Shown: positions 7,434-15,110 of the stretch, in pieces
Layout of the letters: each line of letters opens with the position of its first letter
Position numbering within the stretch: the stretch's first letter is position 1
Source: CAYRWM01 sp964428055
GTDB taxonomy: Bacteria; Bacillota; Clostridia; Christensenellales; Christensenellaceae
Length of the DNA stretch: 31,279 nt
Direction of reading: 5' to 3'
Assembly: GCA_964428055.1 (NCBI GenBank)
Contig: CAYRWM010000023.1
Coordinates: forward strand, 1-31,279
The notes under the pieces: model-generated
Databases searched by the model: none
Seen by the model: only the letters and a program-made list of their open reading frames with translations
What the model was told of the DNA's origin: nothing
Made by a program: the position numbers and the translations under genes

Positions 7434-7619
7434 ATGGCTAAGAAAAGTATGATTTTGAAGCAGCAGAGGGGTTCCAAATTCTCAACCCGCAACTATACGA
7501 GATGCCGTATCTGCGGACGTCCCCATGCAGTGCTTAGAAAATACGGTATTTGCCGTGTTTGCTTTAGAGAGCTTGCCTACCGCGGAGAGATCCCGGGCGT
7601 AAGAAAAGCAAGCTGGTAA
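7434..7619 (+). CDS. rpsN: 30S ribosomal protein S14, zinc-binding short form
   Basis: This encodes 61 aa, the length of the zinc type (type Z). Two CxxC pairs are visible (C24, C27, C40, C43). S14 sits in the 30S head near S3 and S10. AAGGAGG (7422-7428) precedes the ATG at 7434. An earlier in-frame ATG at 7413 lies inside rplE, before that site, and is rejected. Confidence 0.96.
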   Translation: MAKKSMILKQQRGSKFSTRNYTRCRICGRPHAVLRKYGICRVCFRELAYRGEIPGVRKASW

Positions 7620-7636
7620 GAAAAGGAGGAAAGAAT

Positions 7637-8035
7637 ATGCCGGTAACAGATCCTGTAGCAGATATGTTGACACGTATCCGCAATGCGCAGATTGCAAAGC
7701 ATGATACCGTTGAAGTTCCCTCTTCCAACATGAAAAAAGCTATTGCTGAGATTCTTATGACGGAAGGCTTCATCAAGGGTTGTGAATATATTGACGACGG
7801 TGTACAGGGTACACTGAAGATCAAGCTCAAGTACGGTCCTCAGGGTGAGAGAGTCATCAGAGGACTCAAGAAGATATCAAAGCCGGGTCTCAGGGTTTAC
7901 GCCCGTCATGACCAGCTCCCCAAGGTGCTCAACGGTCTCGGTATCGCAATAATCTCCACAAGCAAGGGCATCCTGACTGACAAACAGGCCAGGAAGGAAG
8001 CCGTAGGCGGAGAGGTACTCGCTTATATCTGGTAA
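7637..8035 (+). CDS. rpsH: 30S ribosomal protein S8
   Basis: This encodes 132 aa with the conserved DPVADMLTRIRNA start and the C-terminal STSKGILTDKQAR. S8 is a primary 16S binder; in Escherichia coli it represses the spc operon by binding near the L5 start. No such site is recognised here. AAAGGAGG lies just upstream. Confidence 0.96.
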   Translation: MPVTDPVADMLTRIRNAQIAKHDTVEVPSSNMKKAIAEILMTEGFIKGCEYIDDGVQGTLKIKLKYGPQGERVIRGLKKISKPGLRVYARHDQLPKVLNGLGIAIISTSKGILTDKQARKEAVGGEVLAYIW

Positions 8036-8063
8036 GATATGGGCAAGCAGGAGGAAATAAGAT

Positions 8064-8603
8064 ATGTCCAGAATAGGTAGACTCCCTATCACGCTCCCGG
8101 CCGGAGTATCGGTGACTGTCGGCGACGGCAATGAAGTCACTGTCAAAGGTAAGTTAGGAGAACTGAAGGGATCATTCCATAAGGAAATGAAGATCGAAGA
8201 AGAAGACGGAGCCATCAAGGTCTCACGTCCTTCGGATGAAAAAGAGATGGTCGCGATACACGGCCTTACGAGAGCTCTTTTGCACAACATGGTCGTCGGC
8301 GTCTCGGAAGGATTTTCCAAGACTCTCGAGATCGTTGGCGTCGGTTACAGAGCGCAGCTGTCGGGTAAGAACTTAACCCTCAACATGGGCTTCTCTCACC
8401 CGGTAGAGGTTGTTCCTCCCCAGGGCATAACCTTCGAGTCACCCAACAACACGACGATAGTCGTAAAAGGTGTTGATAAGCAGCTCGTAGGACAGGTCGC
8501 TGCGAACATCCGCGGTATCCGTCCCCCGGAACCCTACAAGGGCAAGGGTATCAGATACCAGGGTGAGCACGTACGTCGTAAAGTCGGCAAGACGGGAATG
8601 TAA
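8064..8603 (+). CDS. rplF: 50S ribosomal protein L6
   Basis: This encodes 179 aa made of two similar halves, with the conserved start MSRIGRLPITLPAGV and C-terminal PEPYKGKGIRY. L6 sits near the GTPase centre and the sarcin-ricin loop. The ribosome binding site is AGGAGG about 8 nt upstream. There is a 28-nt gap from rpsH. Confidence 0.96.
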   Translation: MSRIGRLPITLPAGVSVTVGDGNEVTVKGKLGELKGSFHKEMKIEEEDGAIKVSRPSDEKEMVAIHGLTRALLHNMVVGVSEGFSKTLEIVGVGYRAQLSGKNLTLNMGFSHPVEVVPPQGITFESPNNTTIVVKGVDKQLVGQVAANIRGIRPPEPYKGKGIRYQGEHVRRKVGKTGM

Positions 8604-8618
8604 TGGAGGTGCGTTTAG

Positions 8619-8987
8619 ATGATTAAGAAGAAAGATAAGAATCAGATCAGACAAAAACGTCACGGCAGGATACGCAACAAGATCTCCGGAACTCCCGAGT
8701 GCCCGAGAATGAACGTATACAGAAGCACTAGCAATATCTACGTACAGTTCATAGATGATGTGAACGGCGTGACACTCGCGAGTGCATCGACGATGGATAA
8801 GGACATAGCCTCTAAGATCAAGGGCAAGACAAAGGTCGAAGCTTCCAAGATCGTCGGCGGTGAAGCCGCCAAGAAGGCTATCAAAAAAGGTATCAAAGCA
8901 GTCGTATTCGACCGCGGCGGATATCTCTACACAGGCAGAGTTGCAGCCGTTGCAGACGGCGCACGCGAAGCCGGACTCGAGTTCTAA
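8619..8987 (+). CDS. rplR: 50S ribosomal protein L18
   Basis: This encodes 122 aa, a normal length. L18 binds 5S rRNA together with L5. The C-terminal VVFDRGGYLYTGRVAAVADGAREAG is the family signature, though shown here only in part as the DRGGYLYTGRV core. GGAGGT lies upstream. The N-terminus is highly basic, as expected. Confidence 0.96.
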   Translation: MIKKKDKNQIRQKRHGRIRNKISGTPECPRMNVYRSTSNIYVQFIDDVNGVTLASASTMDKDIASKIKGKTKVEASKIVGGEAAKKAIKKGIKAVVFDRGGYLYTGRVAAVADGAREAGLEF

Positions 8988-9005
8988 GAGAAAGGAGAAA
9001 TGAAA

Positions 9006-9509
9006 ATGCAGCAGCAGCAGATTGATGCAGGCACAGTTGATCTTAAGGAAAAACTGGTTGCCATTAACCGTGTGGCAAAGGTTGTTAAAGGCGGACGCAA
9101 TTTCCGTTTCTCAGCTCTCGTAGTAGTAGGCGATGAGAACGGTCACGTTGGTGCCGGTATGGGCAAAGCAGCTGAAATACCCGAAGCCATCAAGAAAGCG
9201 GTCCAGGCCGCAAAGAGAAACATGATAACCGTAGCCCAGAAGGGTACAACGATCCCCCACGAGGTGATCGGCAAGTACGGCAGGGGCAGAGTGCTCCTCA
9301 TGCCGGCTGCAGAAGGTACCGGCGTTCTTGCGGGCGGTCCCGCACGTGCGGTCCTTGAGCTTGCGGGTATCAAGGATATCAGAACAAAGTCACAGGGTTC
9401 CAACAATCCGATCAACTGCGTAAAAGCAACGATCGAAGGACTGAGGGAACTGCGCTCGGCTGAGCAGGTTGCACGCCTGCGCGGCATAGCAGTCGAAGAC
9501 CTTATGTAA
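9006..9509 (+). CDS. rpsE: 30S ribosomal protein S5
   Basis: This encodes 167 aa. The N-terminal double-stranded-RNA-binding domain (KVVKGGRNFRFSALVVVGD) and the C-terminal domain (AGIKDIRTKSQGSNN) are intact. S5 contributes to mRNA unwinding and decoding accuracy. I chose the ATG at 9006 because AAAGGAG (8991-8997) is 8 nt before it, whereas the in-frame ATG at 9000 is only 2 nt away. Confidence 0.94.
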   Translation: MQQQQIDAGTVDLKEKLVAINRVAKVVKGGRNFRFSALVVVGDENGHVGAGMGKAAEIPEAIKKAVQAAKRNMITVAQKGTTIPHEVIGKYGRGRVLLMPAAEGTGVLAGGPARAVLELAGIKDIRTKSQGSNNPINCVKATIEGLRELRSAEQVARLRGIAVEDLM

Positions 9510-9521
9510 AGGAGGCTCATT

Positions 9522-9701
9522 ATGAAGTTAAAGATCAAATTAGTAAAGAGCCCCATAGGATATGCACAGGATCAGAAAGATACTGTAAAAGCTCTGGGTC
9601 TTAGAAAGCTGAACAGCGAAACTATCAAAGAAGACAATCCGGCTGTCAGAGGCATGATCTTCAAGGTCAAGCACCTCGTATCAGTCGAGGAAGTCAAATA
9701 A
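9522..9701 (+). CDS. rpmD: 50S ribosomal protein L30
   Basis: This short gene encodes 59 aa, beginning MKLKIKLVKSPIG and containing ALGLRKLNSE and a C-terminal KHLVSVEEV. That is the small bacterial L30 form. AAAGGAGG lies just after the rpsE stop, and the TAA runs into the AGGAGG of rplO. Position between rpsE and rplO is canonical. Confidence 0.96.
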   Translation: MKLKIKLVKSPIGYAQDQKDTVKALGLRKLNSETIKEDNPAVRGMIFKVKHLVSVEEVK

Positions 9702-9715
9702 GGAGGATGCCTTTT

Positions 9716-10156
9716 ATGAAACTCAGTGAATTAAAACCCGCACCCGGCTCCAGAAAAGCTCCCAAGAGAGTAGGCAGGGGCTGCGGAAGCGGCACAGGCA
9801 AAACATCCGCAAGAGGTCAGAAAGGTCAGAAATCCAGAAGCGGCGGCGGCGTACGCCCGGGCTTTGAAGGCGGTCAGATGCCTCTGTCCAGAAGACTTCC
9901 CAAGAGAGGCTTCACGAACATCTTCGCTAAGGAATATGCCATAGTGAACGTTTCAAGCCTTGAAGTATTTGAAGACGGTGCTGTCATAGATTCAGCGGCC
10001 TTAAGAGAAAAAAGGATAATCCGCAAGGAATGTGACGGACTCAAGGTCCTCGGTAACGGGGAACTCACCAAGAAACTGACAGTTAAAGCGGACAAGTTCA
10101 CGAAATCCGCGGAGGAAAAGATTGTTGCCGCAGGCGGCACCATTGAGGTGAAATAA
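9716..10156 (+). CDS. rplO: 50S ribosomal protein L15
   Basis: This encodes 146 aa. The basic Gly-rich N-terminal tail (RVGRGCGSGTGKTSARGQKG) and the PLSRRLPKRGF segment are characteristic. L15 is a late-assembly protein deep in the 50S subunit. AGGAGG (9701-9706) is 9 nt before the ATG at 9716; the in-frame ATG at 9707 abuts it and is rejected. The stop is immediately adjacent to secY. Confidence 0.95.
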   Translation: MKLSELKPAPGSRKAPKRVGRGCGSGTGKTSARGQKGQKSRSGGGVRPGFEGGQMPLSRRLPKRGFTNIFAKEYAIVNVSSLEVFEDGAVIDSAALREKRIIRKECDGLKVLGNGELTKKLTVKADKFTKSAEEKIVAAGGTIEVK

Positions 10157-11419
10157 ATGTTTAAGACTTTGACAAATGCCTGGAAACTTCCAGACATGCG
10201 AAAGAAAATCTTATATACTTTATTGATGTTGCTTGTATTCAGGATCGGTTCATTCGTACCTGTTCCCGGCGTCAACGTAGCGTATGTCGCCGATCAGGTC
10301 CAGAGCATGGATCTCCTCGGTCTGCTGGATATCATGTCCGGTGGTTCGTTGAGCAACGTCACCATCTTCGCTCTCGGCATCATGCCGTACATCAATGCAT
10401 CTATTATAATGCAGCTCCTGACTATCGCTATCCCGAAACTCGAGCAGATGGCGAAGGAAGGCGAGGACGGAAGGAAGAAGATTGCTTCCATCACGAGATA
10501 CCTCGGCGTTATAATAGGTCTCATTCAGGCAATAGGCATCATAGTCGGCATGGGTCCGAACGCAGTGGAGGATCCCAACAACTTCTTCAACTATGTTACG
10601 ATCGTAGCGTGTCTGACGGCGGGTACCGCACTCATTATGTGGATAGGTGAGAGGATAACCGAGAACGGTATCGGAAACGGTATATCACTCCTCATCTTCA
10701 TCGGCATCATAGCGAGATTCCCGTCAGAAGTGTACAAGATCGCCAACAGCGCCAGCCTCGGCGGAACGAACATGTGGTCCATAGTACTTCTCATCGCCGT
10801 TGCTTTTGCGATAGTAGTAGGTATCGTATTCGTCGACATGGGCGAGAGAAGGATACCCATCAACTACGCAAAGAGAGTCGTCGGCAGGAAGATGTACTCG
10901 GGACAGTCGACATACATCCCGATGAAGGTCAATCAGTCAGGCGTTATGCCTCTGATCTTCGCTATCACGATAATGACCTTCCCCGGAATGATCGCACAGT
11001 TCTTCAGGGACAGCGGATTCTATGAGTGGTATGTGACATACTTCTCACAGGGTTCAGTGGCATACATAATCGTCTATGCTCTGCTGATACTGTTCTTCAC
11101 ATACTTCTATTCACAGATCGCATTCAATCCTGTGGATGTAGCGAGGAACCTGCAGCAGAACGGCGGAGCCATTACGGGTATAAGACCCGGCAAGCCCACG
11201 TCCGATTATCTGGCAAAGATCCTCTCTAGGATAACGTTCTTCGGCGCACTGTTCCTTGCTTTGATCGCGGCGGTGCCGAGTCTGTTCTCGCTCCTGACAG
11301 GTACGAGTACGGTGTTCGGTGCAACGTCCCTGCTGATCATGGTGAGCGTAGCACTCGAGACCACAAGATCCATAGAATCCCAGCTGATCATGAGATCCTA
11401 CAAGGGATTCCTCGAATAG
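10157..11419 (+). CDS. secY: Protein translocase subunit SecY
   Basis: This encodes 420 aa with about ten membrane helices, the usual SecY design. SecY is the channel of the Sec translocon and works with SecE, SecG and SecA. Visible family segments are FRIGSFVPVPGV near residue 29, LLDIMSGGSLSNVTIFALGI near 55, and ITENGIGNGISLLIF near 167. The ATG directly follows the rplO stop, with GAGGTG inside rplO as ribosome binding site, so the two are coupled. Confidence 0.97.
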   Translation: MFKTLTNAWKLPDMRKKILYTLLMLLVFRIGSFVPVPGVNVAYVADQVQSMDLLGLLDIMSGGSLSNVTIFALGIMPYINASIIMQLLTIAIPKLEQMAKEGEDGRKKIASITRYLGVIIGLIQAIGIIVGMGPNAVEDPNNFFNYVTIVACLTAGTALIMWIGERITENGIGNGISLLIFIGIIARFPSEVYKIANSASLGGTNMWSIVLLIAVAFAIVVGIVFVDMGERRIPINYAKRVVGRKMYSGQSTYIPMKVNQSGVMPLIFAITIMTFPGMIAQFFRDSGFYEWYVTYFSQGSVAYIIVYALLILFFTYFYSQIAFNPVDVARNLQQNGGAITGIRPGKPTSDYLAKILSRITFFGALFLALIAAVPSLFSLLTGTSTVFGATSLLIMVSVALETTRSIESQLIMRSYKGFLE

Positions 11420-11428
11420 GAGAAGATA

Positions 11429-12076
11429 ATGAATATCATACTGCTTGGACCTCCCGGTGCGGGTAAAGGCACCATGGCCGAATACATCGAAAACGGTTTC
11501 AATCTCGATCACATCTCCACAGGGGATATGCTGAGAGAAGAGATCAAGAAGGGCAGCGAGCTCGGGAAATCGGCCGAGAAGTATATGAACAAGGGTGAAC
11601 TCGTTCCTGATAAAGTCATCCTCGGCATGATAGAGATGCGCCTCAAGGAAAAAGCCGCGAGGCACGGCATCATGCTCGACGGATTTCCGAGGAACCTCGC
11701 TCAGGCGAAGGCCCTTGACAAGATAGCCAAGATCGATGTTGTCATACTGCTCGAAGCTACCAGGGAACTGGTAATAGAGAGAGCGCTCAACCGCCGTGTA
11801 TGCGCGGAGTGCGGAGAGGTCTACTCTGCCAAGCTTCACAAGTCCAAGACATGCGACAAGTGCGGCGGAAAGCTCATTAAGCGCGATGACGACACCGAGG
11901 AGACTATAAACAAGCGGTTCGATGTGTTTGAGGAGAGCACCGCTCCCCTTATCGATTACTACAAGAAAAAGGATATAGTCGCAATAATCAACGCCGACCA
12001 GCCCATCAAGTTCGAGACGGCTGCCATAAGCGGGATGCTGGACTATATCAAATACGAGAAGAAGGTCGCTGAATAA
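11429..12076 (+). CDS. adk: Adenylate kinase, zinc-lid type
   Basis: This encodes 215 aa and interconverts AMP and ATP with two ADP. The P-loop GPPGAGKGT is at residues 7-15, the AMP site DGFPRN at 84-89, and the lid carries four cysteines (C125, C128, C142, C145) that bind structural zinc, as in Gram-positive enzymes. The residue after the P-loop is Met where Gln is usual, which is mild. It follows secY by 9 nt. Confidence 0.97.
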   Translation: MNIILLGPPGAGKGTMAEYIENGFNLDHISTGDMLREEIKKGSELGKSAEKYMNKGELVPDKVILGMIEMRLKEKAARHGIMLDGFPRNLAQAKALDKIAKIDVVILLEATRELVIERALNRRVCAECGEVYSAKLHKSKTCDKCGGKLIKRDDDTEETINKRFDVFEESTAPLIDYYKKKDIVAIINADQPIKFETAAISGMLDYIKYEKKVAE

Positions 12077-12079
12077 GGC

Positions 12080-12826
12080 ATGATCGAACTTAAGACTTCT
12101 GAGGAGATCAAGAGAATGCGCGAAGCCGGGCGCATATGCGCCCTCTGCATGGAGGAGATACTCAGTGCGGTGCGCCCCGGCATAACGACCAAGGAACTTG
12201 ACGATATCGCATATGACTTCACCGTAAAGCATAACGGCGTGCCGTCATTCCTGAACTATAACGGATATCCGGGGAGCATATGCGCTTCCGTAAATGAGGA
12301 GATCGTACACGGGATACCGTCTGCGAGAAAACTCAATGAGGGAGACATAATCTCCATAGATATGGGGATAAAGCTCCACGGCTACCATTCCGATATGGCA
12401 AGAACGGTCCCGGTTGGAAAGACCGACCCGGAATCACTCAGACTGATAGAGGTAACGAAAAAAAGTTTCTTTGAAGGTTTGAAATTCGTAAGGGAAGGTT
12501 ATCATATCAATGATATAGGGATCGCGGTCCAGAAATACGTGGAAGCCGCAGGCTTCTCGGTAGTAAGAGACCTGATCGGCCACGGAGTGGGACGTGAACT
12601 CCATGAGAGTCCGGACGTTCCGAACTATGCGACTCACAGAAAGGGCCCGGCCTTGAGAAAAGGCATGACTATAGCGATAGAGCCCATGGTCAACGCGGGA
12701 GACTGGAGAGTAGAGGTTCTGGACGATGAGTGGACTGTGGTGAGCGCCGATATGTCAAGATCGGCTCACTACGAGAACACGGTAGCGGTAACATCCGGAG
12801 ATCCCATCATACTGACGCAGGTTTGA
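12080..12826 (+). CDS. map: Methionine aminopeptidase, type I
   Basis: This encodes 248 aa and removes the N-terminal Met from new proteins. All five metal ligands of the pita-bread fold are in place (D94, D105, H168, E201, E232), together with the catalytic His residues H77 (VHG) and H175 (ELHE). There is no N-terminal extension. It starts 3 nt after the adk stop, so it is cotranslated with it. Confidence 0.97.
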   Translation: MIELKTSEEIKRMREAGRICALCMEEILSAVRPGITTKELDDIAYDFTVKHNGVPSFLNYNGYPGSICASVNEEIVHGIPSARKLNEGDIISIDMGIKLHGYHSDMARTVPVGKTDPESLRLIEVTKKSFFEGLKFVREGYHINDIGIAVQKYVEAAGFSVVRDLIGHGVGRELHESPDVPNYATHRKGPALRKGMTIAIEPMVNAGDWRVEVLDDEWTVVSADMSRSAHYENTVAVTSGDPIILTQV

Positions 12827-12840
12827 CGGGGAGTAAAGAG

Positions 12841-13125
12841 ATGAGACCTGAAATGGAGCCCGGACGGCTGGTCAAAGCGACTGCCGGCAGGGACAGTGGA
12901 AAATACTTCGCTGTTGTGAGTGTGGTCGATGAGACTTATGTCTACATAGCCGACGGGGTGACGAGAAGGCTCGCAAACCCCAAGCTCAAGAAGGTGAAGC
13001 ATCTGGAACCCAGGCCGCAGCTGCTCGGCAGCATAGCCAAGAAGCTCAGCGAGGGTTCAAAGGTTTTTGACGCTGAACTCAGAAGTGCTATCTTAAAGAG
13101 TGCTGAAGAATCTAAGGAGGAATGA
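12841..13125 (+). CDS. KOW-domain RNA-binding protein, L14e-like
   Basis: This encodes 94 aa. The N-terminal half (residues 5-55) looks like a KOW-type beta barrel: GRLVKATAGRDSGKYFAVV, then VYIADGVTRRL and a basic KLKKVKHLEP. The second half is a charged helix. Proteins of this kind lie between map and infA in many Clostridia and resemble the archaeal/eukaryotic L14e KOW fold. Its role, whether on the ribosome or in assembly, is not established to my knowledge. The ATG at 12841 follows GGGGAG; the frame extends upstream into map but without a ribosome binding site. Its stop overlaps the infA ribosome-binding region. Confidence 0.85.
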   Translation: MRPEMEPGRLVKATAGRDSGKYFAVVSVVDETYVYIADGVTRRLANPKLKKVKHLEPRPQLLGSIAKKLSEGSKVFDAELRSAILKSAEESKEE

Positions 13126-13127
13126 TT

Positions 13128-13349
13128 TTGTCCAAAAGCGATGTAATCGAAGTTGAAGGCACAGTTACAGACACATACCCCAACGCTACTTTTGAAGTAG
13201 AGCTGGAGAACGGGCATAAGATACTTGCCCACATCTCAGGAAAACTGAGAATGAATTATATAAGGATCCTGCCCGGTGACAAGGTCACGGTAGAACTGTC
13301 ACCTTATGATCTCACCAAGGGAAGGATAACATGGCGCGGTAAAAATTAG
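13128..13349 (+). CDS. infA: Translation initiation factor IF-1
   Basis: This encodes 73 aa (usual 72), an OB-fold protein that blocks the A site during initiation. The conserved stretch starts SKSDVIEVEGTV. I chose the TTG at 13128: AGGAGG (13115-13120) is 7 nt before it, while the in-frame ATG at 13122 is 1 nt from that site and would add two non-conserved residues. The C-terminal YDLTKGRITWR is typical. Confidence 0.94.
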   Translation: MSKSDVIEVEGTVTDTYPNATFEVELENGHKILAHISGKLRMNYIRILPGDKVTVELSPYDLTKGRITWRGKN

Positions 13350-13378
13350 TTGATTTTGCCTCGTATCAGAGGTATAAT
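13350..13378 (+). promoter_or_regulatory. Internal promoter before rpmJ
   Basis: TTGATT (13350-13355) and TATAAT (13373-13378) are 17 bp apart, directly after the infA stop. The -35 hexamer is the same as that of the S10 promoter. Transcription would start near 13385, about 29 nt before rpmJ. This is a stronger promoter match than expected by chance in a 64-nt gap. Confidence 0.75.
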
Positions 13379-13413
13379 AAACTTTACTGCGAACTTTTTC
13401 AGGAGGAACGACA

Positions 13414-13527
13414 ATGAAAGTAAGACCGTCGGTCAAACCGATTTGTGAAAAGTGCAAAATAATAAGACGTAAAGGCAAAGTTCTCGTTATATGTGAGAAC
13501 CCGAAGCATAAGCAGAAACAGGGTTGA
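13414..13527 (+). CDS. rpmJ: 50S ribosomal protein L36, zinc form
   Basis: This encodes 37 aa, starting MKVRPSVKPICEKC. The zinc ligands C11, C14, C27 and H32 are all present, so this is the zinc-bound form. L36 is a small late-assembly 50S protein. AGGAGG (13401-13406) precedes the ATG. It is flanked by its own promoter (13350-13378) and a terminator-like hairpin (13544-13585), which is unusual within this cluster. Confidence 0.96.
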   Translation: MKVRPSVKPICEKCKIIRRKGKVLVICENPKHKQKQG

Positions 13528-13543
13528 AGTATCTGACACGAAT

Positions 13544-13585
13544 ACGCAAAGCGGCTGTGCGCTACTTTGCGCATTTTGCGTTTTT
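13544..13585 (+). terminator. Terminator or attenuator between rpmJ and rpsM
   Basis: ACGCAAA (13544-13550) pairs with TTTGCGT (13575-13581). Inside it TGCGC (13558-13562) pairs with GCGCA (13569-13573), leaving a bulge of about 6-7 nt. A run of five T (13581-13585) closes the structure. The same 5' arm can instead pair as CGCAAAG (13545-13551) with CTTTGCG (13565-13571), an exclusive alternative that would remove the terminator. Leaky termination or attenuation ahead of the alpha operon is inference. Confidence 0.6.
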
Positions 13586-13610
13586 CGGAGCCGGATGTTA
13601 TATATATAAT
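13576..13610 (+). promoter_or_regulatory. Possible weak promoter before rpsM
   Basis: The AT-rich run contains TATAAT (13605-13610) and TATATA (13599-13604). TTGCGT (13576-13581) is 17 bp from the latter; no good -35 lies at 17 bp from the former. A start here would restore transcription after the terminator-like hairpin. The match is weak. Confidence 0.35.
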
Positions 13611-13653
13611 TTGATTTTTATCACAATATAAAGACGGAGGTGTTTCATCAGAT

Positions 13654-14022
13654 ATGGCACGTATCGCTGGAGTAGACATACCCAGAGAAAAACGCGTTGA
13701 GATAGCTCTTACCTACATCTATGGTATAGGCATCAGCACATCGAGGAAGATCCTGGCTGAGACAGGCGTGAACCCCGATATACGCGTTAAGGATCTAGAA
13801 GAATCTGACGTTAACAAATTAAGAGAATATATCGATAAGAACCTGCACGTGGAGGGCGACCTCAGACGTGAAGTTTCTCTTGATATAAAGAGACTCATGG
13901 AAATAGGATGCTATCGCGGCATCCGCCACAGAAAGGGTCTGCCCGTAAGAGGACAGAGCACAAAGCAGAATGCCCGTACTCGCAAAGGCCCCAAACGTAC
14001 TGTGGCCGGTAAGAAAAAGTAA
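13654..14022 (+). CDS. rpsM: 30S ribosomal protein S13
   Basis: This encodes 122 aa, the standard length, starting MARIAGVDIPREKRVEIALTY and ending in a basic RKGPKRTVAGKKK tail. S13 is in the 30S head and contacts the P-site tRNA and S19. GGAGGTG precedes the ATG by about 12 nt. It opens the alpha part of the cluster. Confidence 0.97.
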   Translation: MARIAGVDIPREKRVEIALTYIYGIGISTSRKILAETGVNPDIRVKDLEESDVNKLREYIDKNLHVEGDLRREVSLDIKRLMEIGCYRGIRHRKGLPVRGQSTKQNARTRKGPKRTVAGKKK

Positions 14023-14039
14023 GAAGGAGGGTATGACAA

Positions 14040-14435
14040 ATGGCTGCACCTAAAGGTAAAAAAGTCAGAAGACGCAGAGAAAAGAAGAACATAGAAAAAG
14101 GCCAGGCACATATCCGTTCTTCATTCAACAACACACTCGTTACAATGACGGATATGCAGGGCAATGCGCTTTCACAGTCTTCCTCGGGAGCTATGGGCTT
14201 CAGAGGATCGAGAAAGTCCACTCCGTTTGCTGCTCAGGTTGCTGCTGAAACTGCTGCAAAAGCTGCAATGGAACACGGCTTAAAGACTGTCGAAGTCTAC
14301 GTTAAAGGCCCCGGTTCCGGTAGGGAATCTGCTATCCGCGCACTTCAGACCGCAGGTCTGGATGTAACGCTGATCAAGGACGTGACGCCCATTCCGCATA
14401 ACGGATGCCGTCCGCCCAAACGCAGAAGGGTATAA
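14040..14435 (+). CDS. rpsK: 30S ribosomal protein S11
   Basis: This encodes 131 aa with the core HIRSSFNNTLVTMTD, the GFRGSRKSTPFAAQ loop, and the C-terminal PIPHNGCRPPKRRRV. S11 forms part of the 30S platform near the E site. AAGGAGG lies just upstream. Length and context are canonical. Confidence 0.97.
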   Translation: MAAPKGKKVRRRREKKNIEKGQAHIRSSFNNTLVTMTDMQGNALSQSSSGAMGFRGSRKSTPFAAQVAAETAAKAAMEHGLKTVEVYVKGPGSGRESAIRALQTAGLDVTLIKDVTPIPHNGCRPPKRRRV

Positions 14436-14449
14436 GGAGGTATTGAATT

Positions 14450-15073
14450 ATGGCTAGATATACAGGTTCAGTATGCCGCTTATGCCGCAGAGAAGGTTGC
14501 AAACTGTTTCTTAAGGGAGACCGTTGCTACTCACCCAACTGTTCAGTAACTAAGCGCCAGACGCCTCCCGGACAGCACGGCCAGTCAAGGCGTAAGATGT
14601 CTGAGTACGGCACACAGCTCAGAGAAAAGCAGAAGGTTAAGAGAGCATACGGTGTTCTTGAAAAGCAGTTCTATAAGTATTTTGAAATGGCTGAGAAGAT
14701 GAAGGGCATCACTGGTGAGAACATGCTGTCACTTCTCGAAAGAAGACTTGATAACGTTTGCTTCAGGATGAAGATCGGTGAGTCACGCGCACAGGCGAGA
14801 CAGCTCGTCATGCACGGACATGTCCTCGTAAACGGCAAGAAAGTGGATATTCCTTCATACCTGGTAAAAGCAGGCGACGAGATCTCCGTAAGCAAGAGGA
14901 GTGCCGAGAAGGAATATTTCAAGGCTCTTAAGGAAGGCGGAGAACGCGATCTTCCCAAGTGGCTGAGCTTTGATATGTCGACACTGTCCGGACGCGTAGA
15001 ACAGCTTCCCGACAGAGAGGATATAGACCTGACAATTGAAGAACACTTGATCGTCGAGCTCTATTCTAAGTAA
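14450..15073 (+). CDS. rpsD: 30S ribosomal protein S4, zinc form
   Basis: This encodes 207 aa. N-terminal cysteines C9, C12, C26 and C31 form the zinc site of the C+ type, with an extra C17. The S4 RNA-binding domain is near residues 97-160 (LLERRLDNVCFRMKI). S4 is a 16S assembly initiator and, in other bacteria, an operon repressor. Its place inside the alpha operon differs from Bacillus subtilis, where rpsD is separate, but fits Clostridia. Confidence 0.97.
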   Translation: MARYTGSVCRLCRREGCKLFLKGDRCYSPNCSVTKRQTPPGQHGQSRRKMSEYGTQLREKQKVKRAYGVLEKQFYKYFEMAEKMKGITGENMLSLLERRLDNVCFRMKIGESRAQARQLVMHGHVLVNGKKVDIPSYLVKAGDEISVSKRSAEKEYFKALKEGGERDLPKWLSFDMSTLSGRVEQLPDREDIDLTIEEHLIVELYSK

Positions 15074-15110
15074 TTAAACTGTTAGACTCCAAAAGGAGGA
15101 TGTTATTGAT

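Noticed and set aside
11111..12232. 373-aa leftward ORF across secY-adk-map
   Set aside because: It is the shadow of three certain genes; its composition (many Tyr, Leu and His) reflects the complement of their codons.
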